The translations under genes and the position numbers were made by a program. From contig CALNBT010000198.1 of assembly GCA_937874345.1 (NCBI GenBank), forward strand, positions 1 through 11,090: DNA of 11,090 nt, given 5' to 3'. The notes under the pieces were generated by a model. The model had not been told where the DNA came from. It made no database searches and was given only the letters and a program-made list of their open reading frames with translations. Shown piece after piece: positions 1-6,711 of this stretch. Position 1 is the stretch's first letter, and every line of letters starts with the position of its first letter. The stretch is from an uncultured Prevotella sp. Lineage in GTDB: Bacteria > Bacteroidota > Bacteroidia > Bacteroidales > Bacteroidaceae.

Positions 1-1462
1 TGTCGACAAAACTCCTCTTTTTCATCCCCAGATCGTGATCAGCCATCACTATCAGCGAAACAATCATCGTAATCAAACTGCTGATGGTTACAAAGATAAA
101 GAACATCCGGTAGCCCATTGTTTGTTGTATCGATCCCGATACCATGACCGGAATCATGATGGCTAAAGCCGTAAGACCTTTACAAAGCGAGTAGGTTGAA
201 AATTGTTTTACCTCGCAATAATATATCATGAAGTGATAATAGCCGCAGAAACTGAAACCAAAGGCTACCTGTTGAACGAACGAACAAAGGGAAATCCAGG
301 ACAAATTATCGGGTAAAGCATAGCTTAGATGAATATAGATGAGGCCAGGGATCGTGCTGGCTGCTGCCATAAACAGCAACATTTTTTTCTGTCCAAATCG
401 GCGAATCAGCTTTTCGCCAGCCACAAAACCTGCTATCGTTCCAAAGACTCCGATGGTACCCTGCGTCAATCCCAGTTCCTGTGGCGACAAACTTAACCCG
501 CCACTGCTGCCCAAATCAAGGAAAAATAAAATCGATATACGTGATAGTAATGCCAAAGGCACCAAGAATAACGCCAAGAACAATCCCCCTGGCCACGAGC
601 GTGGTGTTCGAATCAAGTCGGCATTGGTATTGAGAAAGGCATAGAACATATCTGCCATCGGAACCTTGCGCTCACGATTGGTCGAACGGAACCTTGGCAA
701 TAATATTGCTTGAACCAATACCAGTAGTAAGATTATTCCGCTGGCAAGATAGAAAGTGATACTCCATGAGCTGCTCACGCTTCTGGTAATGACCTCCAGA
801 TTGCCTCCTATCATCATCAATATGCCCAATACCACAAGCATGGCTAATCGGTAAAATAACAATTTGTAGGTTCGTACCGATGCTTTATATTGATACGCCA
901 CTGTCTTGACGCAATATTTGTCGGTGGCAATATCATTGAAGATATCGATAATGGAGATACTCCAGAAAAAGAACAATGCACCTTCTAGCCACGACTCGCC
1001 CTCTAACGAATAGGCAACACCTGCCACAGATAAAGCTGCCAGTATTTCGGAGAGCAAAATTACTGTCTTGTTCCTGCGACCGGGCTGAACGAAAATCGTT
1101 AGGATGGGGCGCAGCACCAATGGCAACATCAACCAGGCTGTAAAGAAAGTAATACTGGAATTGTTTACACCCATCCGTTTAAACAGAACCAAGGCGGCAT
1201 ACATCATTACGGCCGAAATGACACCTTTGGTCAGAAATAAGACAGATATCCAACGCCAGGGGGATTTGTAAGTACGTTGTGGAAAGGCAGGATTCGCTGC
1301 TCGTCCTTGCAGATTTTTCGGAGTTTGCGGTTGATGAAGGGATGGCTGACCTGGCTGCCGGTCACCTGACATCCTCTCTGACTGAATAGCCAAAGCTGAT
1401 GACGGAACGTCGGTGGTTACCAACGGGTTCTCCTGTAGCATGTTTCCGGTCGTATCAATCAT
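1..1462 (-). CDS. AmpG-like major facilitator permease (partial; 3' end lies beyond the window edge)
   Basis: The minus strand is open from the ATG at 1462 to the window edge, 487 codons without a stop, so the C-terminus is missing. I checked the frame at several points (656-658, 536-541, 368-391, 2-64) and saw no frameshift. The protein has a polar, Pro/Gln-rich tail of about 65 residues, then a first membrane segment (WISVLFLTKGVISAVMMYA) and repeated hydrophobic segments typical of a 12-helix MFS protein. The central stretch LLSRISILFFLDLGSSGGLSLS and the following GLTQGTIGVFGTIAG resemble the PAT/AmpG branch, which imports muropeptides in E. coli. An alternative start is the ATG at 1441. 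The gene begins 22 bp after the stop of the DUF4922-SpoIID gene and is probably co-transcribed with it. A peptidoglycan-fragment substrate is inferred from family and neighbour. The MFS call is firm, the substrate is not. Confidence 0.77.
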   Translation of the reverse strand, partial: MIDTTGNMLQENPLVTTDVPSSALAIQSERMSGDRQPGQPSLHQPQTPKNLQGRAANPAFPQRTYKSPWRWISVLFLTKGVISAVMMYAALVLFKRMGVNNSSITFFTAWLMLPLVLRPILTIFVQPGRRNKTVILLSEILAALSVAGVAYSLEGESWLEGALFFFWSISIIDIFNDIATDKYCVKTVAYQYKASVRTYKLLFYRLAMLVVLGILMMIGGNLEVITRSVSSSWSITFYLASGIILLLVLVQAILLPRFRSTNRERKVPMADMFYAFLNTNADLIRTPRSWPGGLFLALFLVPLALLSRISILFFLDLGSSGGLSLSPQELGLTQGTIGVFGTIAGFVAGEKLIRRFGQKKMLLFMAAASTIPGLIYIHLSYALPDNLSWISLCSFVQQVAFGFSFCGYYHFMIYYCEVKQFSTYSLCKGLTALAIMIPVMVSGSIQQTMGYRMFFIFVTISSLITMIVSLIVMADHDLGMKKRSFVD

Positions 1463-1484
1463 GACTGCATGTCGTCCGTTAATG

Positions 1485-3866
1485 TTAGTATATTTCTTCG
1501 ATGGTGGCTCCCGGATAATAATGGGAAAGTATCTCATTATAGGGATAGCCTTTTTCACCCATCACTGCAGCACCTATTTGACATAGTCCAACGCCATGTC
1601 CCCACCCGGCACCGACCAAAATGAACTTTTGGGGGATGCCATCCAGGATATCTTCCTTGTCAACGACAAAGGCCGAACTGTATAAATGACTCTCGCTGAG
1701 AGTTTTTCTTATCTCCAATTCTTTCCCGATGGTCAGACTTTTTTGGGTGCCCACAATCTTCAGCTTGGTCAATCGTCCGCTCTTGCCACGCTCGATAGGG
1801 ACCATGTCAAGAATCTGTCCAAAGTCTTGCTTTAGCTTTTTCTCTATCAGCTTTCTCAGTTCGTCCTGAGTGTAGGCAACCTTCCATCGGTAAAAATCGG
1901 TAGTTTCCTGGTCATAGTCGTTCAATACTTGTGACAAAATCTTTTTGTCTTGGGTATTACAGAAGGCATCTGGTGCTGTTCGAATCCACTTCTCTGCGTT
2001 TTCCTCTACGGTAAGATCGGTTATCGGAAGTTCTTCTCCAAAGGGTTGCTTCAGATCACGAAGAGCCTTCAGATATGGTTTATGATCGTCTTCCCAACAA
2101 TATTCAAATTCCTCTGTGATGCCACCACAGCTTTTACTGAAACGGGCATCACAAATTTCATGTCCATACATTAATATCTGTCCGTGGGTTTCGTGAACAG
2201 CCTTCTGCACAAAAGGACTGGTTTCTTTTGTGATACCCTGATAGCGTTGACAGTGGTCGTCGGCACATACGTCAAACAGGGTATGGTCTTCTCGGTCATA
2301 CCATTTGATGAACTCATCGGCTGTCTGAACGAACGATGGCGTGACATGCTGATTTTCTGCCAAAGATTTACGCTTGGTAATTTGAGCAAGCAACCAACTT
2401 CTCGAAATCACGGCATGAGCCTTGAGCAGTTGCAGGGAAGAGGTAGCTTTCATCTCACTAGAGATAACGCTTTCCAGATATTTTTCTACCGTAAGGTTGT
2501 TCATGGCGCATATCCTGTTGCCGTCGACCACCAGGCGCAGCGTACCTAAAAAAGTCTGTGTCTCTTTTCTTTCCCAGTGAAAGTCAACGCCAATGGTGAC
2601 ATCGTTGATAGCGAAAGAATCCTCGTCTTGTATGGGTACAAATTCGAGCTGGTGATAGGTTGTACCTTGCCATGATATTTTTCCATCAATCATCTTGACC
2701 GTTTGTGCTCCGCTTACAGTTTGGTGGTTTGCTTGATAGGGCTGGTTGAGGGTGAAATGGATTTCATTTGCACTGACAATGCCCACCGTTACAGTGGGTT
2801 CGGTTGAACGTTTTTCTAAACCGGAAACCGCTGACTGGGTGTCTGATGTGTCGGTGAGTTGATTAATCGTTTGTTTCATATCTTGGTTCGTAATCGTCAT
2901 TTCTTCGTAAATATTTTTAAGTTGTTCGACAGAGAGCCTGTTAAAATCTTCCTCACGCGGTGTAATAACCAGTCCGGCCATATCCAATGTGCCTGGACTG
3001 ATGACCATTTTGGTTTCTTCGCCTGCAAAATAGCAATCCGGACGAAGTTTCTTTCTGGGAATCACCACTGTGTAACATTCGTCACGCTGCTGCCAACCCA
3101 ATATGTTCATCATGGGTTCTATTTGGCCGGCTCTTTGTGGCAAGGAGTGTATGAGTCGTCTAAACAATTGCTCTTCGGCATCACCGAGATGGTTCATAAT
3201 GACAAAAGCATGGAAGGGCAGACCGTTGATGATGTTCAGAGAAGACTCTTCTGGCCCTGAGACCACACATTGGATGGCTTCGGGATGCTGTAAAAGGTAT
3301 ATCCTTAGTGGCAGGGCGTCGCCTTCTACGGCTTGAAAATGCATGTGGTCGGGTGCAGAAGCACCGCTCAAGGGGCCGTTATAAAAGACCGTCAACTTAG
3401 GGAAACGTTCCAGTAACCGATGTATCTCGCCATAATAGGGACTGATCAGCTGGGGCTTGTGTTCGCACAGCGGAATGGTGAAATGGATCGGAAGAATGGG
3501 ATAGGGATTCACCATCATTTCAAAATCAGAATCCGTATTGAGCGCGTTTTGCTCTTTTGGTCGGTTGCCCTTGCACAAAAAACACGGCCGTTGGCGTAGA
3601 TGCTCCGGGTCTATCTGTGCACCCGTGGACACCATTCGTGCAGGGTTGTACTGCACGATAGCCTGAAAATGACCGATAGACAGCGTCTTTGTCTTGACTT
3701 GCTGCAATGCCTCATAGCGTAGCCTCACCTCTGGCCATTCGTTCAACTGCATGTCTCTGAAACAGTTCAACGCATCACCAATAAGTTGCTCTGCACCATC
3801 AGCTGGTGAGCCCTTGTCTCGTTTGAAATCATCTCTAGGCACATCCATGAAGAACTTATCTGTCAT
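1485..3866 (-). CDS. DUF4922 (GalT/HIT-like) - SpoIID/LytB fusion protein
   Basis: This 793-residue protein has two parts. Residues about 30-330 match DUF4922. They contain a CxxC pair (C95, C98) in RPCFLC, a histidine-rich HFTIPLCEHKP segment (128-138), and DHMHFQ with H174, H176 and Q178. The last is the HxHxQ pattern of GalT/HIT nucleotidyl-transferases, where the second His is the nucleophile. Residues about 440-793 are a SpoIID/LytB domain. YLESVISSEM carries E471, which aligns with the catalytic Glu of SpoIID, a lytic transglycosylase on peptide-free peptidoglycan. C534/H538/C539 lie in CADDHC, SKSCGGITE is at 577-585, and the terminal GWGHGVGLCQIGA is followed by HYYPG. No signal peptide or membrane segment is visible, which is odd for SpoIID. 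The ATG at 3866 is taken as start; M7 (3848) is possible. The substrate of the DUF4922 half is unknown. Confidence 0.88.
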   Translation of the reverse strand: MTDKFFMDVPRDDFKRDKGSPADGAEQLIGDALNCFRDMQLNEWPEVRLRYEALQQVKTKTLSIGHFQAIVQYNPARMVSTGAQIDPEHLRQRPCFLCKGNRPKEQNALNTDSDFEMMVNPYPILPIHFTIPLCEHKPQLISPYYGEIHRLLERFPKLTVFYNGPLSGASAPDHMHFQAVEGDALPLRIYLLQHPEAIQCVVSGPEESSLNIINGLPFHAFVIMNHLGDAEEQLFRRLIHSLPQRAGQIEPMMNILGWQQRDECYTVVIPRKKLRPDCYFAGEETKMVISPGTLDMAGLVITPREEDFNRLSVEQLKNIYEEMTITNQDMKQTINQLTDTSDTQSAVSGLEKRSTEPTVTVGIVSANEIHFTLNQPYQANHQTVSGAQTVKMIDGKISWQGTTYHQLEFVPIQDEDSFAINDVTIGVDFHWERKETQTFLGTLRLVVDGNRICAMNNLTVEKYLESVISSEMKATSSLQLLKAHAVISRSWLLAQITKRKSLAENQHVTPSFVQTADEFIKWYDREDHTLFDVCADDHCQRYQGITKETSPFVQKAVHETHGQILMYGHEICDARFSKSCGGITEEFEYCWEDDHKPYLKALRDLKQPFGEELPITDLTVEENAEKWIRTAPDAFCNTQDKKILSQVLNDYDQETTDFYRWKVAYTQDELRKLIEKKLKQDFGQILDMVPIERGKSGRLTKLKIVGTQKSLTIGKELEIRKTLSESHLYSSAFVVDKEDILDGIPQKFILVGAGWGHGVGLCQIGAAVMGEKGYPYNEILSHYYPGATIEEIY

Positions 3867-3971
3867 TGATTATGATTGTAACACAGAGTGTATCGTATCG
3901 GTTGAGAAGGGGAACCGCGCTGAGGAGGAACCTCTTGTGCCATACTACATTTTTCACTGTATCTTTCACTG

Positions 3972-3979
3972 CAAAGATA
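3972..3979 (-). promoter_or_regulatory. Candidate Bacteroidota -7 element for the DUF4922-SpoIID/permease unit
   Basis: Read on the minus strand, this is TATCTTTG, a perfect match to the Bacteroidota -7 consensus TAnnTTTG. It lies about 105 bp upstream of the start codon at 3866. No good TTTG is seen at the usual -33 distance, so the call rests on the -7 box alone. Confidence 0.45.
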
Positions 3980-4271
3980 ATCAAAGTTAACGAAAATGCA
4001 GCGCATGTTATCCTGATAATTTCTTGCTATATTCGCCTTACGTAGCGAACCCATGAAGATTGTCCTACAATGTCGTTGCTATTGAACCTCAATATGGGCC
4101 ATTTCGATGAACAATTTGCATGGGTTTGCCTTGCGAGGTGTGGACAGTGGTTGGGGAATGAAAGAAGAATCATTTTTAGAGATGTACGGATTTGCATCAC
4201 GAGTTTTCTGGATTGGGGATGTGCGTATCTGGGTAATGTCTTGATTATCGGTAAAATCGGAATGATTAATC

Positions 4272-4302
4272 GTTGGATATTGTTCTTTTTTCATTATCTT
4301 TG
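4272..4302 (+). promoter_or_regulatory. Candidate promoter of rlmN
   Basis: GTTG at 4272-4275 (one mismatch to the -33 TTTG) is followed by a 19-bp spacer and TATCTTTG at 4295-4302, a perfect TAnnTTTG -7 box. Transcription would begin near 4309, leaving a leader of under 20 nt before the ATG at 4327. This position argues against the in-frame upstream ATG at 4273, which would lie inside the promoter. Confidence 0.62.
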
Positions 4303-4326
4303 CAAATTGATGACAAAGTTTATCGA

Positions 4327-5367
4327 ATGGAAATAGTAAAGAAGAAATTGCTGGGGATGACCTTGGCTGAACTCAAGGACGTAGCAAAAGGTTTGGGTAT
4401 GCCCGCCTTTACAGGTGGACAAATCTCACAATGGCTCTATCGGAATCATGTGACAAGCATTGAAGAGATGACAAACCTATCGAAAGCCAATCGCGAACGA
4501 TTAGCGATAGAATATGAAATAGGCTGCCGTCCTCCGATCGATGAACAGCGTTCACAAGACGGAACTGTGAAATATCTGTTTCCTACGTCGGGTGGAAAGT
4601 TTGTAGAAACAGTGTATATCCCCGATGAAGACCGGGCTACCCTTTGTGTGTCGAGTCAGGTGGGCTGCAAGATGAATTGCGTGTTCTGCCAGACAGGAAA
4701 GCAGGGATTTGAAGGTCAACTGAGTTATACCGATATTTTGAATCAGATTTACTCACTGCCTGAACGTGAAAAACTGACCAATATCGTGTTCATGGGACAA
4801 GGAGAGCCGATGGACAATCTGGACAATGTGCTTCGTGCAACCGATATCATGACTGCAGAAGATGGCTTTGCATGGAGCCCGAAACGCATTACGGTGAGTA
4901 GTGTGGGCGTCAAAAACAAACTGAAACGGTTTTTGGAAGAAAGCCATTGTCAGGTGGCTATCAGCATGCACACGCCGTTTCATGAACAGCGTTTAGAGCT
5001 GATGCCAGCCGAAAAGGCCATGCCGATAGAAGAAACGGTGGAACTGCTGAAGGATTATGACTTTTCGCACCAGCGTAGATTGTCGTTCGAATACATTGTT
5101 TTTGACGGTGTGAATGACACACCCAAACATGTCAAGAAGATAGTAGAACTGCTGCATGGACTGGAATGCCGTATCAACTTGATACGTTTTCACCAAATCC
5201 CCAATGTTTCACTGAAGGGTGTAAGTGATGAACGGATGGAAAAGTTGCGTAACGACTTGACGACTCATGGCGTGTTTACCACGATTCGTGCCAGTAGAGG
5301 ACAAGATATCTATGCTGCATGCGGGCTATTGAGTACCGCCAAGAAACAGAAAAGTGAGAAAAAGTAA
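4327..5367 (+). CDS. rlmN: Dual-specificity 23S rRNA (A2503) / tRNA (A37) C2-methyltransferase RlmN
   Basis: RlmN is a cytosolic radical-SAM enzyme. It methylates carbon 2 of A2503 in 23S rRNA and, in E. coli, A37 of some tRNAs, with effects on the peptidyl-transferase centre and decoding. From the chosen start the protein has 346 residues, slightly shorter than E. coli RlmN (384). The [4Fe-4S]-binding CxxxCxxC motif is C114-KMN-C118-VF-C121, and MGQGEPMDN is the expected following motif. C332 in DIYAACG matches the C-terminal cysteine that forms the methyl-bridged intermediate (C355 in E. coli). All key residues are therefore present. The frame is open upstream to an ATG at 4273, but that start would overlap the promoter, so I chose 4327. 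The next gene begins 231 bp downstream on the same strand. Confidence 0.95.
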   Translation: MEIVKKKLLGMTLAELKDVAKGLGMPAFTGGQISQWLYRNHVTSIEEMTNLSKANRERLAIEYEIGCRPPIDEQRSQDGTVKYLFPTSGGKFVETVYIPDEDRATLCVSSQVGCKMNCVFCQTGKQGFEGQLSYTDILNQIYSLPEREKLTNIVFMGQGEPMDNLDNVLRATDIMTAEDGFAWSPKRITVSSVGVKNKLKRFLEESHCQVAISMHTPFHEQRLELMPAEKAMPIEETVELLKDYDFSHQRRLSFEYIVFDGVNDTPKHVKKIVELLHGLECRINLIRFHQIPNVSLKGVSDERMEKLRNDLTTHGVFTTIRASRGQDIYAACGLLSTAKKQKSEKK

Positions 5368-5598
5368 CTGAATGTGGACTTCAGTCTGCGCATTGCTGCG
5401 CATGGCATCAGTCTGTTCGAAATCGCTTTTACTCGTAAATGAGGGTTCTGCTGTAGGCACTCCCTTGGTGAAAAACGTAACTTGATGAAGATAAAAATGC
5501 CAATTTGCGAACCATTGAAAACGCGTAGCGTAACAGATATAGAAATTCTTGGAATGGTTAGTTGATGGATCGGCGTTCAAAATAAAAACACTAACGAG
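5368..5598. other. 231-bp intergenic region between rlmN and the pdxA-like gene
   Basis: I see no perfect TAnnTTTG box here, so the pdxA-like gene may be read from the rlmN promoter or from an unrecognised one. Near the rlmN stop, TGCGCA occurs twice (5387-5392 and 5397-5402) and can pair across a 4-nt loop. The 8-mer tcagtctg flanks it at 5381-5388 and 5408-5415. No T-run follows, so it is not a standard intrinsic terminator. The minus strand is open through the whole gap, and a 26-codon plus ORF starts at 5485. I support neither as a gene. Confidence 0.5.
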
Positions 5599-6711
5599 AT
5601 GAATAATCAAAAAATTCGTGTGGCTATCACCCAAGGTGATACCAACGGTATTGGATATGAACTGATCTTTAAAACCTTTTCAGCTCCTGAGATGCTGGAA
5701 TTGTGTACACCTATCATCTATGGATCGCCGAAGATAGCCGCTTATCATCGTAATGCATTGGACATGCAAGCGCATTTTAGCATCATTACTTCTGCCGACG
5801 AGGCACTGGATGGTCGTGTGAACTTGGTTGCTTGTTTCGATGATGATGTCAAAGTGGAGTTGGGTGTCGTTACCGAAGAGTCGAGCCATGCAGCGATTCG
5901 TGCCCTCGACAGAGCGATGACCGACTACCGTGATGGGCTTTACGATGTGCTGGTTTCAGCACCGATCTGTCCCAGTTGCATCAAAGTAAACAACATCGAA
6001 TTTGATAGTCTGCGCAAATACCTGCAAACTTGTTTGGGAACAAAAGAAGAAAGCATGTATATGTATCTCAATGATTTCATGCATGTTAGCTTGATTGCTG
6101 ATGACCTTTCTTTGAAAGAGGAAATAGATCAGGTAACCGAGGTTAACATTATTAATAAGGCAGCCATGCTGTATCGTACTTTGAAACGTGATTTCATGAT
6201 AGGCAACCCGCGTATTGCAGTGCTGTCCATGAATCCAAAAGGTGACAGAGAAGAAGAACAGACGGTTATTGAGCCCGCTGTTGCCCGGTTGACAGATGCC
6301 GGCATGAGTGCCTTTGGTCCGTATCCTGCAGAGACCTTCTACGGTACAGGGATGTATGATGTCTTCGATGGTATTTTGGCGATGTATTACGATCAAGGCA
6401 TTCTGCCCTTCAAGACATTGTCGTTACATGAGGGTGTGTGTCTGATTGCCAATCTGCCTTTGATATGTACCATGCCTTGTAGTGGTCCTCATTTTGAAGA
6501 TGCCGGACGTGGCGTTGCCGATGAAACGGCGTTTAGACAAGCTGTTTACTTGGCGATTGATATTTATCGCAATCGAATCAGTTTTGACTCTTCTGTAGTG
6601 AACCCTTTGCCAAAACTATATCATGAACGTCATGAGGAAAGAGAACGAAGCCGTTACAACGGACCCAAACGTCCTACCAGGGTTGAACGCCCCGGAGAAG
6701 CCGAACAATAA
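5599..6711 (+). CDS. PdxA-family protein with degenerate active-site motifs
   Basis: PdxA oxidises 4-hydroxythreonine-4-phosphate with NAD in DXP-dependent vitamin B6 synthesis. Family membership is shown by the N-terminal ITQGDTNGIGYE (10-21), the glycine-rich form used in Bacteroidota, by FGPYPAETFYG (239-249), and by AMYYDQGILPFKTL (261-274) with the C-terminal AGRGVADETAFRQA. The hallmark residues are altered, however. The GHTE motif (metal ligand H166 in E. coli) is replaced around FDSLRKYL (135-142). MYHDQG (H266) reads MYYDQG (262-267). NPHAGE reads NPKGD with a local deletion (212-216). DHGTA is replaced by CSGPHFEDAG (294-303). The protein has 370 residues against 329 in E. coli, and its charged tail overlaps the next gene by 89 bp. 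It may be divergent, repurposed or inactive. Automatic pipelines would probably label it pdxA; I withhold the symbol. Confidence 0.8.
   Translation: MNNQKIRVAITQGDTNGIGYELIFKTFSAPEMLELCTPIIYGSPKIAAYHRNALDMQAHFSIITSADEALDGRVNLVACFDDDVKVELGVVTEESSHAAIRALDRAMTDYRDGLYDVLVSAPICPSCIKVNNIEFDSLRKYLQTCLGTKEESMYMYLNDFMHVSLIADDLSLKEEIDQVTEVNIINKAAMLYRTLKRDFMIGNPRIAVLSMNPKGDREEEQTVIEPAVARLTDAGMSAFGPYPAETFYGTGMYDVFDGILAMYYDQGILPFKTLSLHEGVCLIANLPLICTMPCSGPHFEDAGRGVADETAFRQAVYLAIDIYRNRISFDSSVVNPLPKLYHERHEERERSRYNGPKRPTRVERPGEAEQ

Larger units (their letters stand above)
3867..4326. other. 460-bp divergent intergenic region
   Basis: This stretch separates the minus-strand DUF4922-SpoIID unit from rlmN. It holds one promoter candidate for each direction (see separate entries). 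An 8-bp direct repeat tttcactg occurs at 3952-3959 and 3964-3971, close to the expected start of the leftward transcript. Open frames of 63-88 codons exist on both strands, but they overlap the promoters or the ends of the flanking genes, and I recognise no family in them. The middle (about 4020-4270) has no feature I can support: no tRNA fold, no riboswitch pattern and no terminator with a T-run. Confidence 0.6.

Noticed and set aside
339..644. Plus-strand ORF opposite the permease gene
   Set aside because: It is an antisense shadow of a 487-codon open minus-strand frame with clear MFS features.
4273..4326. Upstream in-frame ATG extending RlmN by 18 residues
   Set aside because: The ATG lies inside the promoter candidate (GTTG-N19-TATCTTTG), and the extra residues do not resemble the RlmN N-terminus. 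The start at 4327 gives the usual family length.
4070..4336. 88-codon plus-strand ORF before rlmN
   Set aside because: It overlaps the rlmN promoter and start, has no start signal, and its product matches no family I know.
5485..5565. 26-codon plus ORF that might be a leader peptide upstream of the pdxA-like gene
   Set aside because: It has no run of codons for one amino acid and no attenuator-like hairpin pair downstream; an ORF of this length is expected by chance.
5326..5634. 102-codon minus-strand ORF across the rlmN-pdxA gap
   Set aside because: It is antisense to both gene ends, has no recognisable domain and no promoter on that strand. Kept only as part of the gap finding.
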